Shown here one piece after another: positions 1 through 8,134 of a DNA stretch of 64,000 bases. This DNA comes from Planomonospora sp. ID82291 (GTDB lineage Bacteria > Actinomycetota > Actinomycetes > Streptosporangiales > Streptosporangiaceae): assembly GCF_015711645.1 (NCBI RefSeq), contig NZ_JABTEX010000001.1, positions 682,001 through 746,000 on the forward strand, given 5' to 3'. The notes under the pieces were generated by a model. It searched no databases, had not been told where the DNA came from, and worked only from the letters and a program-made list of their open reading frames with translations. Each line of letters opens with the position of its first letter. Positions within the stretch are counted from its first letter, which is position 1. The position numbers and the translations under genes were made by a program.

Positions 1-417
1 CCCTCCCCCGAGCTGCTGGCCGCCGTCCGCGAGCTGGGCATCGCCGTGATCGCCGCCCGCCCGCTCGGCCGCGGCTTCCTCACCGGCCGGGTCCGGCCGC
101 AGTCCTGGTTCGAGCCGGGCGACTGGCGGCGCGCCGACCCCCGCTTCCGGCCCGGCCACCGGCGCGGCGGATGCTCCCGGCTCCGGGAGCTCGAGTCGGC
201 GGCGGCCCGGCTCGACCTGGGGGCCGGGCGGGTCGCGCTGAGCTGGCTGTCCGCGCAGGGCGAGCACGTCATCCCGGTGCCGAGCACCCGTGACCCGGTG
301 CACCTGGAGATGAACCTGGCCGCCTCCTCGGTCGAGCTGCCCGCCGAGACCCTCGACAGGCTGGACGGCCTGTTCCCCGCCGCCCGCTGCGCCCGGCCGT
401 CGTCACCGCTGCTGTGA
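1..417 (+). CDS. Aldo/keto reductase, C-terminal part (5' end outside window)
   Basis: The frame is open from the first base and gives 138 residues before TGA. The stretch IAVIAARPLGRGFLTG and the later VIPVPSTRDPVHLEMNL are the typical C-terminal half of an aldo/keto reductase: the strand before the substrate pocket, then the NADPH-binding loop that ends in a (V/I)PxP(G/S)T motif, then helix residues of the ENL type. Members reduce aldehydes or ketones with NADPH in the cytoplasm; the substrate cannot be told. The catalytic Asp, Tyr, Lys and His lie upstream of the window. It runs convergently to the response regulator gene that ends 17 bases downstream. Confidence 0.85.
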   Translation, partial: PSPELLAAVRELGIAVIAARPLGRGFLTGRVRPQSWFEPGDWRRADPRFRPGHRRGGCSRLRELESAAARLDLGAGRVALSWLSAQGEHVIPVPSTRDPVHLEMNLAASSVELPAETLDRLDGLFPAARCARPSSPLL

Positions 418-434
418 GCGGCCGCCGCCCGGGG

Positions 435-1103
435 TCAGTCGGCCTCGCCCCTGGCCGGGGGCGAGATCAGGGACGTGGCCAGCGCCTTGTTCACCGCGTC
501 GATCCGCGAGACGGCGTTGAGCTTGACGAAGATGTTGCGCATGTGCCGCTTCACGGTGGCCTCGGCCAGCCCCAGCCGCCGCGCGATCTGCACGTTGCTC
601 AGCGCCTGCGCGGCCAGTTGCAGCACCTCCAGCTCCTTCTCCGACAGCGTCCCGGCGCCCGGCGACTCCACCCGGGCCAGGCTGTGGCGCGAGACGGCCA
701 GCACGACCCGGGAGGCGTCCTCGTGCACGCTGTGCACCGCCGCGATCAGCTCGTGCCGGTGCACGCTCTTGAGCAGGTAGCCGCGGATGCCGGCGGACAG
801 CAGCCGGGTGAGGAGCTGCGGGCCGTCGTACATGCTGAGGATGATGATCCGGGTGTCGGGCGACAGCCTCCTGATGGTGGCGACGGTCTCGATGACCTCG
901 CCGCCGGGGATCTCGACGTCGAGCAGCACCACGTCGGGGCGGGCCCTCGTGACCACGGCCACGGCCGTCCCGGAGTCGCCGGCCTCGCCGACGATACGGA
1001 TTCCGCCGTCGCATTCGAGGATCTCGCGCAGTCCCTCGCGGAACAGCGCGTGGTCGTCGACCAGCACCACCGAGATGGCGTCGCTAGGCGTCTGCGCGAC
1101 CAC
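435..1103 (-). CDS. NarL/FixJ-type response regulator
   Basis: A 222-residue protein with an N-terminal receiver domain (acidic pair D16-D17, phosphoacceptor D62 in VVLLDVEIP) and a C-terminal LuxR helix-turn-helix (LSEKELEVLQLAAQALSNVQIARRLGLAEATVKRHMRNI). It is the DNA-binding partner of the histidine kinase encoded just upstream on the same strand; the two genes overlap by 20 bases, so they are translationally coupled. The GTG start at 1103 has AGGAAG about five bases upstream. The phosphoacceptor loop reads EIPGGE rather than the more usual MPxMDG, so the surface near the phosphorylation site is a little unusual. Target genes are not visible. Confidence 0.93.
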   Translation of the reverse strand: MVAQTPSDAISVVLVDDHALFREGLREILECDGGIRIVGEAGDSGTAVAVVTRARPDVVLLDVEIPGGEVIETVATIRRLSPDTRIIILSMYDGPQLLTRLLSAGIRGYLLKSVHRHELIAAVHSVHEDASRVVLAVSRHSLARVESPGAGTLSEKELEVLQLAAQALSNVQIARRLGLAEATVKRHMRNIFVKLNAVSRIDAVNKALATSLISPPARGEAD

Positions 1104-2184
1104 GGGACTTCCTCTTCAGCGGGATGAACAGCTCGACGAGGCAGCCCTGCCCCACCGCGCCGGCGATGACGACCCGGCCGTCGAGCAGTTCGGCGCGCTC
1201 GCGCATCGACGTCATGCCGACCCCGTGGCCGCGCACGGCCCCCGGGTCGAAACCGCGCCCGTTGTCCAGCACCGACGCCGACAGCTCGTGGGGGGCGATG
1301 TTCACCCGCACCAGGACCCTGGGCGGGTCCCCGTGCGCGAGCGCGTTGCGCACGGCCTCGCGCACGATGAGGAACGCCTCGCCGCGCACCCGCGGCTCGG
1401 CCCACGACTCGTCGCCGCTGACGTCGAGCACGACGGAGACGTCGTCGCGCTCCACCTCCTCCAGGAAGCCGAGCAGCGACTTCTCCAGGCTCCTGACCGG
1501 CGTCCGCGGGTGCAGCTCGGAGGTGAGCTGCCGCAGGTTCTCCATGGTCTCCTGGATGGCCTGCTGCACCACGCCGATCTTGGCGGAGGCGCGGGCCGCG
1601 TCGGACGCGCGGTAGGCCTCCGACAGCGCCAGCTGCTGGTGGGCCACGCTGAGGCCGTGGCCGATGCGGTCGTGCAGCTCGCGGGCGACGCGGCGGCGTT
1701 CCTCCTCCTGCGCCTCGTGCACCAGGTTGAGCAGGAAGCCGTGGTAGCCGTCGGCGGACTCGCGCACCCGCCGGGACAGGCTCTCCTCCAGACCGGCGAC
1801 CGCCAGCGTGATCAGCTCCGCGGCCGCGCCGCGGTCCTCCTCCGCGACGATTCCCCTGACCAGGTGATGCAACGCCGCGCGGAAAAAAAGCGAGCTCGCC
1901 TCAAGTGAGGTCTTCGGGTGGACGCCCGCGGCCGCCCGCGCGCTTCCGACTTCCCAGGCGTGGAATTTGTACAGTTCACTTATCTGTATCTTTCCAGCGC
2001 GTAGCGTAGCCGCCACGTCGTCCAGGACGTGGCGGGCGGTCGAGAGAGCCTGGTCACGGGCGCGCGCGTCCGCGAAGACCATGCTCCCGGCGGTCCGCAA
2101 GGCCGCCTCGAACTCGGCGAGTATTTCATTGCGACACGTTTCGACTAATCTCGCCGGATCCCCCGACAGCCCGTGCACCTCCAA
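1084..2184 (-). CDS. Sensor histidine kinase (HisKA_3 type), no membrane segment seen
   Basis: A 366-residue kinase of the NarX/DegS group. The DHp helix carries RRVARELHDRIGHGLSVAHQQ with the phosphorylated His in ELHD, and the C-terminal ATPase domain has the N box (REAVRNALAHG), a DNGRGFD G1 motif and GVGMTSMRERAELLDG. The first 180 residues hold no hydrophobic stretch long enough to cross a membrane, so this looks like a cytoplasmic sensor with a helical input domain of unknown ligand. The start is a TTG at 2184, chosen because GGAGGAGGG lies four bases upstream. It forms an operon with the response regulator downstream. Confidence 0.9.
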   Translation of the reverse strand: MEVHGLSGDPARLVETCRNEILAEFEAALRTAGSMVFADARARDQALSTARHVLDDVAATLRAGKIQISELYKFHAWEVGSARAAAGVHPKTSLEASSLFFRAALHHLVRGIVAEEDRGAAAELITLAVAGLEESLSRRVRESADGYHGFLLNLVHEAQEEERRRVARELHDRIGHGLSVAHQQLALSEAYRASDAARASAKIGVVQQAIQETMENLRQLTSELHPRTPVRSLEKSLLGFLEEVERDDVSVVLDVSGDESWAEPRVRGEAFLIVREAVRNALAHGDPPRVLVRVNIAPHELSASVLDNGRGFDPGAVRGHGVGMTSMRERAELLDGRVVIAGAVGQGCLVELFIPLKRKSRGRADA

Positions 2185-2264
2185 TGTCCCTCCTCCGCCG
2201 CGGGACCAGTGTTCGAGCGCTCCCTAACTATCCCTTGCCGCAGACAACAATGCAACATTTCCGG

Positions 2265-3188
2265 TCATATCCATATAGCGCAGACAACAGCGGTCAGGTG
2301 AACGACATGCTGCGTTCCCATAAACACCCCGTACGGACGGCGCAGCGATCTGCGGCCCTTCTCCGTCCGCCGGCGGGCCGTGGCGACGACGCCGGCGCTC
2401 CCCGCGGCCATGGCCACGAAGACGCCCAGCAAGGGCACCCCGAACCACCAGACGGCCGCGCCGAGCGCGGCGCACAGGGCCGGGGAGGCCGCCGTCATCG
2501 CCAGCCGCGCCCCGCGCTCCCCGACGAGCACGCCGAACGTGCGCCGCCCGGCGGCGGCGTCGCCCTCGATGTCCGACAGGTCTTTCGCGGGCACGCCGAC
2601 CAGCACCATCCACCCGATCGCCGCCGCGGCGAAGACCGCCAGGCCCGGCGGCACCGGGACGTCCGCGCCGCCGGCCGTCGCCACGACGAACCCGCCCAGG
2701 TACGACAGCAGCCCCGACAGGCACAGCACGGCCACCGTGCCGCCCGCGCTGCCCTTGAGCCGCAGCGGCGGCCCCGAGTACAGGTGGCCCAGCACCAGGT
2801 TGCCCATGACGATCCAGGTCATCGGCCCCGGAAGCCCCACCGCGGCCAGCACCGCCAGACCGGCGCCCGCGGCGGCGACCGCGGCGGCGGTGCGCGGGTC
2901 CAGGTCGCCGCGGGCGATCGGCCGGCCGGAACCGTTGATCCGGTCCTCGGTGACGTCGGTGACGCCGTTGAACAGGTAGACCGCGAAGACGGACGCGACC
3001 CAGGCGGCCGCCCCCCGCAGGACCGTCGGCGGGTCGGGCGACGCCGCCACCGGCAGGGCCAGGGCGACGCCGGACAGGAAGCGCAGGAGCGAGACCCCCA
3101 GGACGAGCGGGCGGGCCTCGGCGAGGCACAGGGCGAGGGTGCGGGGAAGGGCCGGCACGGCCCGGAGTCCGAGAGCGATAGCCGCCAT
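2265..3188 (-). CDS. UbiA-family prenyltransferase, integral membrane
   Basis: About 307 residues, nearly all in hydrophobic helices. The two aspartate-rich motifs of UbiA enzymes are present: NGVTDVTEDRINGSGRPI (first, about residues 66-83) and KDLSDIEGDAAAGRRT (second), which bind the Mg-diphosphate of the prenyl donor. Family members attach a prenyl chain to an aromatic or quinone precursor, or to a sugar in lipid pathways; the acceptor here is unknown. The frame continues upstream, but the extra residues are poor; ATG at 3188 or GTG at 3203 are the likely starts. The gene is divergent from the leuA-like gene, and the shared 325-base spacer carries palindromes. Confidence 0.85.
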   Translation of the reverse strand: MAAIALGLRAVPALPRTLALCLAEARPLVLGVSLLRFLSGVALALPVAASPDPPTVLRGAAAWVASVFAVYLFNGVTDVTEDRINGSGRPIARGDLDPRTAAAVAAAGAGLAVLAAVGLPGPMTWIVMGNLVLGHLYSGPPLRLKGSAGGTVAVLCLSGLLSYLGGFVVATAGGADVPVPPGLAVFAAAAIGWMVLVGVPAKDLSDIEGDAAAGRRTFGVLVGERGARLAMTAASPALCAALGAAVWWFGVPLLGVFVAMAAGSAGVVATARRRTEKGRRSLRRPYGVFMGTQHVVHLTAVVCAIWI

Positions 3189-3513
3189 GGCTGGAGTGTT
3201 CACCGCCGTCCCGGCGCCGGTAAGCGGCGTGATCCGAAAGCGGCAGGGGGTGTACACCTTTCGATACCCCTGGAATGCTCCCGCCGGATACCGGGGGCGA
3301 ACTCCTGGCCCCCCTGTCTTGTAGGCGGCCCGCACCCCCTATAGCTTCGAGCACACCCAGTCAAGATCTTCACATGGCCGGAGCGGATTCGCGGAGGAAA
3401 AGCGAGGAATTCCGTTTCCCGCACGCCGCGCGTCGTGCTCGCTGAAACCGCGGCTTCAACGGGAATTCAGCGTACCGCCGCGACCCATCCGATTCAGGGA
3501 AAGGAATCCGAGG
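3189..3513. other. Intergenic region between divergent ubiA-like and leuA-like genes
   Basis: There is no credible gene here. It holds a perfect 10-base palindrome GGTGTACACC (3249-3258) inside a wider CAGGGG/CCCCTG inverted repeat (3244-3272), and further C-rich half sites near 3330. These are plausible binding sites for a regulator such as the LAL protein encoded downstream, but no box can be matched to a known protein by eye. Confidence 0.5.
3249..3258. promoter_or_regulatory. Perfect palindrome GGTGTACACC in divergent promoter region
   Basis: This is a 10-base perfect inverted repeat roughly midway between the starts of the UbiA-like and leuA-like genes, nested in an outer CAGGGG (3244-3249) / CCCCTG (3267-3272) pair. 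Its position suits an operator acting on both promoters. The binding protein is unknown. Confidence 0.35.
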
Positions 3514-5250
3514 ATGCCGGGCGCCGAACGCTACCGAGAATTCCGGCCGATCGACCTGACGGACCGCACGTGGCCCGGCAGGCGCCTCCGCACGGCCCCC
3601 CGCTGGCTCTCCACCGACCTGCGCGACGGCAACCAGTCGCTGGCCCGCCCGATGTCCCCCGAGCGCAAGCTGATGATGTTCGAACTGCTCGTGCGCATGG
3701 GATACCGGGAGATCGAGGTCGGATTCCCCGTCGCCAGCCAGGACGACCGCGACTTCCTGCGGCTGCTCATCGAGCAGGACCGCATCCCCGACGACGTCCG
3801 CATCACCGTGCTGACCCAGGCCCGCGACGAGCTGATCAGGGAGACCCTCGACCTGCTCAAGGGGGCCCCGCGCGCACTCGTCCACATCTACAACGCCACG
3901 TCTCCGCTCTTCCGCCGGCTGGTCTTCGGCATCGACCGGGACGGCTGCCGCGACCTGGCCGTGCGCGCCACGCGGGTCATGACGGACCACGCCGAACGCG
4001 TGCTCGGCGACTGCGACCTCGCCTACCAGTACTCCCCCGAGCTGTTCAACGAGACCGAGCTCGACTTCTCACTGGAGGTCTGCGAGGCCGTCATGGACGT
4101 CTGGCAGCCGGAGGCGGGCCGCGGCATCATCCTGAACTTCCCCACGACCGTCGAGCGCTCGCTGCCGAACGTCTTCGCCGACCAGATCGAGTGGCTCGAC
4201 CGCAACCTGTCCCGCCGCGAGCACGTCTGCCTGTCGGTCCACCCGCACAACGACCGCGGCACCGGCGTGGCCTCCGCCGAGCTGGCGCTGCTGGCGGGGG
4301 CCGAGCGGATCGAGGGCTGCCTGTTCGGCAACGGCGAGCGCGCGGGCAACGTCTGCCTGGTGACCCTGGGCATGAACCTCTACGTCCAGGGCGTCGACCC
4401 GGGCATCGACTTCTCCGACCTCACCGCCGTGCGCCGCACCGTCGAGCTGTGCAACCAGCTCCCGGTCCACCCGCGCCACCCCTACGGCGGCGACCTGGTC
4501 TACACCGCCTTCTCCGGTTCCCACCAGGACGCCATCAAGAAGGGCTTCGACGAGCGCGAACGGCGCTCGGCCGCGACCGGGACGCCGGTGGACGAGCTGC
4601 CGTGGGAGATGCCGTACCTGCCGGTCGATCCCAGGGACGTGGGCCGCACCTACGAGGCGGTGGTCCGGGTCAACAGCCAGTCCGGCAAGGGCGGCGCGGC
4701 GTACGTGATGAGCGCCTGGCACGGGCTCGACCTGCCGCGCGGCCTCCAGGCGGACCTGGCCGCCCGGGTGCAGGCGCAGGCCGACGCCACCGGCGGCGAG
4801 CTCTCCCCCGAGCGCATCGGCGCGCTGTTCCGCGAGGAGTACCTCTACCACGGCGACCCCTCCCGCCCGCTGCCGCTGGGCCGGGAGCCGGTCGAGGTCG
4901 TGCTCCACGTCGACGCGGGCACGGACGCCGCCGGGCCGGAGGCCGGGGAGCTGGCCGCGGTGCTCGGTCCCTGGGGGATCCGGGTCCTCGCGGTCCACGC
5001 CACCGAGCCGCCGCTGCACGACACGCACCTGGAGCGCAGGCCGCCCGGCGGGCGCGCCCCCGGACAGGTCGTGATCTACGCGGAGTGCGCGGTGGACGGG
5101 GGCACGTCCTGGGGCGCGGGCATGCACGCCGACGTGGCCGTCTCCGTCTTCTCGGCCGTCCGCGCGGCGCTGCGGGCCCGCCCGGCGGCGCGTCCCGAGC
5201 CGTCCCACCGCCCCCTGCCCCGGCCCCGGCCCCTCGCCACCGCGGGCTGA
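3514..5250 (+). CDS. leuA: 2-isopropylmalate synthase (divergent LeuA paralogue)
   Basis: A 578-residue enzyme of the long actinobacterial LeuA type: it condenses acetyl-CoA with 2-oxoisovalerate, the first step of leucine synthesis. The HMGL-like barrel starts with LRDGNQS, keeps the metal-binding HPHNDRG at about residue 243, the EGCLFGNGERAGNV loop, and HPYGGDLVYTAFSGSHQDAIKKGF. The C-terminal allosteric domain is recognisable but short and ends in a Pro/Arg-rich tail. Several usually constant positions are changed (for example SLARPMSPERK and FPTTVERSLPNVF). AAGGA lies eight bases before the ATG. With an LAL regulator next and a UbiA enzyme opposite, it may be a pathway-specific copy supplying an extended keto acid rather than the housekeeping gene; that is inference. 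Confidence 0.9.
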   Translation: MPGAERYREFRPIDLTDRTWPGRRLRTAPRWLSTDLRDGNQSLARPMSPERKLMMFELLVRMGYREIEVGFPVASQDDRDFLRLLIEQDRIPDDVRITVLTQARDELIRETLDLLKGAPRALVHIYNATSPLFRRLVFGIDRDGCRDLAVRATRVMTDHAERVLGDCDLAYQYSPELFNETELDFSLEVCEAVMDVWQPEAGRGIILNFPTTVERSLPNVFADQIEWLDRNLSRREHVCLSVHPHNDRGTGVASAELALLAGAERIEGCLFGNGERAGNVCLVTLGMNLYVQGVDPGIDFSDLTAVRRTVELCNQLPVHPRHPYGGDLVYTAFSGSHQDAIKKGFDERERRSAATGTPVDELPWEMPYLPVDPRDVGRTYEAVVRVNSQSGKGGAAYVMSAWHGLDLPRGLQADLAARVQAQADATGGELSPERIGALFREEYLYHGDPSRPLPLGREPVEVVLHVDAGTDAAGPEAGELAAVLGPWGIRVLAVHATEPPLHDTHLERRPPGGRAPGQVVIYAECAVDGGTSWGAGMHADVAVSVFSAVRAALRARPAARPEPSHRPLPRPRPLATAG

Positions 5251-5294
5251 CGGGCGCGCCGCCCGCCGTACCAGCACGATCGAGGAGGGCCGTC

Positions 5295-8006
5295 ATGGCC
5301 GAGCACGACCAGGTACAGGGGATGGCCCTCCTGCGGGGCCTGCTGGACGAGGCGGTGGCCGGACGGGGCCGCATCGCGGTGGTGACGGGCCCCATCGCCG
5401 CCGGCAAGAGCCGGTTGCTGGACGGCCTCACCGAGCACGCGTTCGACCACGGCGCCCTGCCGCTCACCGCGACCGGCTCGCGGGCCGAACGGGACCTGCC
5501 GCTCGGCGTGCTGTCGCAGCTCGTGCGCAACACGCCGATGCCGGAGGAGCACCGCGCGACGACGCTGAGCCTCCTGCGGGAGGGCGCCCGCGCCCGGCTC
5601 GCGGGCGAGACCCCCGACCACGTGGACGTGCAGATCGTGGACGCGCTCTGCACGGTCCTGCTGGAGCTGTCGGAGCGCTGCCCGCTGCTGATCGTGGTGG
5701 ACGACGCCCACCACGCCGACCACGGCTCCCAGCTCTGCCTGTCCTACCTGGCCCACCGGGTCAGGTACGCCAAGATCATGCTGGTCGTCGGCGGCACCGA
5801 CCAGCACGTGCGCCAGCCGTTCCTGCTCCACGCCGGACTGCTGCGCCTGCCCCACTGCCGCCGGGTCGGACTCGCCCACCTGTCGCCGGAGCAGGTGGCC
5901 GCGCGGATGGCCGAGCGGGCGGACCGGGAGACGGCCGAGCGCTACGCGGCGCGCTGCCACGAGCTGAGCGGCGGCAACCGCCTCCTGGTGGACGCGCTCG
6001 CCGAGGACTTCCAGGAGACGGGCGCCCCCGGCGACCGGTACGGCGAGGCCGTGCTGGCCTGCCTGCACGGCGCCGACCCCGAGCTGCTGCGGGTGGCCCG
6101 CGCGCTGGCCGTCCTGGGCGAGCCGGGGCCCGCCGACCGCCTGCTGGGCGAGAGCGGGACCGGCACCGCCCAGGCGGTCCGAACGCTGACCCGCGCCGGG
6201 CTGCTGGCCGGGGGCCGCTTCCGGCACGACGCCGCCCGGTCGGCGGTGCTGGCCGCGATCGGCGCCGCCGACCGCACCGGCCTGCACCACCGCGCCGCCG
6301 CGCTGACCTACCAGGACGGCGCGGCGGCCACGGTGGTGGCCGACCACCTGCTGCTGGCCGGCCGCGCCGACGAGCCGTGGAACGTGTCGGTGCTGGAGGA
6401 GGCCGCGGGCCACGCGCTGCGCGACGGCCGCGTGGAACCGGCCATCGAGTACCTGAAGCTGGCCTGGCGGGGCTGCACCGACCAGCGGTGGCGGGCCAGG
6501 ATCGCCACCAAGCTCGTCCGGGCCAAGTGGCGCATCAATCCCAGCACCCCGGCCGGGCAGCTGGCCGAGCTGACCGACGCCCTGCACCAGGGCCATCTGG
6601 GCGGCGGCGACGCCGTGGTGCTCGCCAAGGCGCTGCTGTGGCACGGCCACGCGGCCGACACCAAGGACGTCCTGAGCCACCTCGGCAACCTGGACGAGCT
6701 CGACCGGGAGGGCATGACGGAGCTGGCCGTGGCCCGCGCCTGGTTCCGCGGCGCCTGCCCGCCGTTCCTGTCCCACCTGCCCGAGCCGGACGCCCGCGAG
6801 GCCGCCTGCGCCGCGCACTCGCTCACCGCGGCCCGCCGCATCGAGTCGGCGAACATGCTGGTCAAGGCCCTGTCGGAGGGCCCGAGCGCGGAGACCGCGG
6901 TGACCGCCGAGCACGTCCTGCGCGGCTCGCACCTGGACGAGATGTCCATGGACACGGTCGAGAGCGCACTGCTGACCCTCACGTACGTGGGCCGCGCCGA
7001 CCGGGCCGCGCCGTGGTGCGACGCCTTCATCGAGGAGGCCGTACGCCGCCGGGCCCCCAGCAGGCAGGCCCGGCTGTCGGCCATCCGCGCCGAGATCGGG
7101 CTGCGCCGCGGCGACCTCGCCGCGGCCTCCCGCGACGCCCGCCGCGCCCTGGAGATCATCCCTCCGGGCAGCTGGGGCGTGGCCGTCGGCGCCCCGCTGG
7201 GCGCGCTGCTGTGGGCCGGCGCGGCCATGTCCCGCCACGAGGCGTGCCTGCCGTACGCCGCCCAGCCCGTGCCGGAGGCCATGCTGGACACCCGCTTCGG
7301 CCTCCTCTACCTGTACGGCAAGGCCCGCTTCACGCTCATGGCGGGGCAGCCCGGGCAGGCGCTGCGGGACCTGCGGCTGTGCGGCGAGCTGACGGGCCGG
7401 TGGGGGCTGGACGGCCCGGGGTTCCTCCCCTGGCGGGTGGACGCCGCCGAGTGCCTGGTCCGCCTCGGGGACCCCGACGAGGGGCGGCGCCTGGTCGAGG
7501 AGGAACTGCACCGCGGCCGGGGGCGCTCCACGCGGGTGCACGGGATGGCGATGCGGGTGCTGGCCGCCGCCGGGGAGGCCCGGCACCGGGTGAACCTGCT
7601 GCGCCGCGCGGCCGACCTGCTCCAGGCGGGCGGCGACAGGTACGAGCTGGCCAGGGCGCTGTTCGACCTCGTGGAGGCGTACCACGCCATCGGCGAGTAC
7701 CGGCGCGGCGGGATGCTGGTGCAGCGGGCGAGGGCGCTGGCGCAGGAGTGCCACGCCGACGGGCTGAGCCGGGCGCTGTCCCCGGGAGGCCACGACGGCG
7801 GGGCGCCGGGCGTGCAGCCGATCCTCAGCGACGCCGAGCGGCGGGTGGCCGCGCTGGCCGCCGACGGTTACTCCAACCGGGACATCTCCGCCAAGCTGCA
7901 CATCACGATCAGCACCGTGGAGCAGCACCTGACCCGGGTCTACCGCAAGCTCAACGTGTCCCGCCGCGCCGACCTGCCGTCCCGGCTGGTCGGTGAGCAC
8001 CGGTGA
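5295..8006 (+). CDS. LAL-type (AAA-LuxR) transcriptional regulator
   Basis: A 903-residue regulator. Near the N-terminus is a Walker A loop (GPIAAGKS, about residues 35-42) followed by a Walker B-like LLIVVDDAHHAD about 100 residues later, as in MalT/LAL STAND ATPases. A long helical, TPR-like middle follows, and the C-terminus holds a LuxR helix-turn-helix (LSDAERRVAALAADGYSNRDISAKLHITISTVEQHLTRVYRKL, about residues 840-885). The ATG at 5295 is preceded by GAGGAGGG. It lies 44 bases after the leuA-like gene on the same strand and is probably cotranscribed. LAL proteins typically switch on specialised-metabolite or catabolic genes; the neighbouring genes are the natural candidates. Confidence 0.92.
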   Translation: MAEHDQVQGMALLRGLLDEAVAGRGRIAVVTGPIAAGKSRLLDGLTEHAFDHGALPLTATGSRAERDLPLGVLSQLVRNTPMPEEHRATTLSLLREGARARLAGETPDHVDVQIVDALCTVLLELSERCPLLIVVDDAHHADHGSQLCLSYLAHRVRYAKIMLVVGGTDQHVRQPFLLHAGLLRLPHCRRVGLAHLSPEQVAARMAERADRETAERYAARCHELSGGNRLLVDALAEDFQETGAPGDRYGEAVLACLHGADPELLRVARALAVLGEPGPADRLLGESGTGTAQAVRTLTRAGLLAGGRFRHDAARSAVLAAIGAADRTGLHHRAAALTYQDGAAATVVADHLLLAGRADEPWNVSVLEEAAGHALRDGRVEPAIEYLKLAWRGCTDQRWRARIATKLVRAKWRINPSTPAGQLAELTDALHQGHLGGGDAVVLAKALLWHGHAADTKDVLSHLGNLDELDREGMTELAVARAWFRGACPPFLSHLPEPDAREAACAAHSLTAARRIESANMLVKALSEGPSAETAVTAEHVLRGSHLDEMSMDTVESALLTLTYVGRADRAAPWCDAFIEEAVRRRAPSRQARLSAIRAEIGLRRGDLAAASRDARRALEIIPPGSWGVAVGAPLGALLWAGAAMSRHEACLPYAAQPVPEAMLDTRFGLLYLYGKARFTLMAGQPGQALRDLRLCGELTGRWGLDGPGFLPWRVDAAECLVRLGDPDEGRRLVEEELHRGRGRSTRVHGMAMRVLAAAGEARHRVNLLRRAADLLQAGGDRYELARALFDLVEAYHAIGEYRRGGMLVQRARALAQECHADGLSRALSPGGHDGGAPGVQPILSDAERRVAALAADGYSNRDISAKLHITISTVEQHLTRVYRKLNVSRRADLPSRLVGEHR

Positions 8007-8100
8007 GCCCCGGTGAGGCCCGGTCAGCCCCGGTCAGCCCCGGTCACGGTCAGCCCCGGTGAGGCTCGCTGAGCACCGGTGAGGCGCTCCGCCACGGCGG
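8007..8100. repeat. Short tandem repeats, about 10-base CCCCGGT(C/G)AG units
   Basis: Immediately after the LAL stop codon, seven to eight variants of CCCCGGTCAG/CCCCGGTGAG follow one another. The block lies between two convergent genes and has no start codon with a plausible ribosome binding site. It can fold into GC-rich hairpins but lacks a T-run. Confidence 0.7.
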
Positions 8101-8134
8101 GACGGCGCGCCTTCACCGCTCCTCACGGGGATGT

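Noticed and set aside
3435-5294. Upstream extension of the LAL frame overlapping leuA
   Set aside because: The extension is the shadow of leuA in another frame; GAGGAGGG and ATG at 5295 mark the true start.
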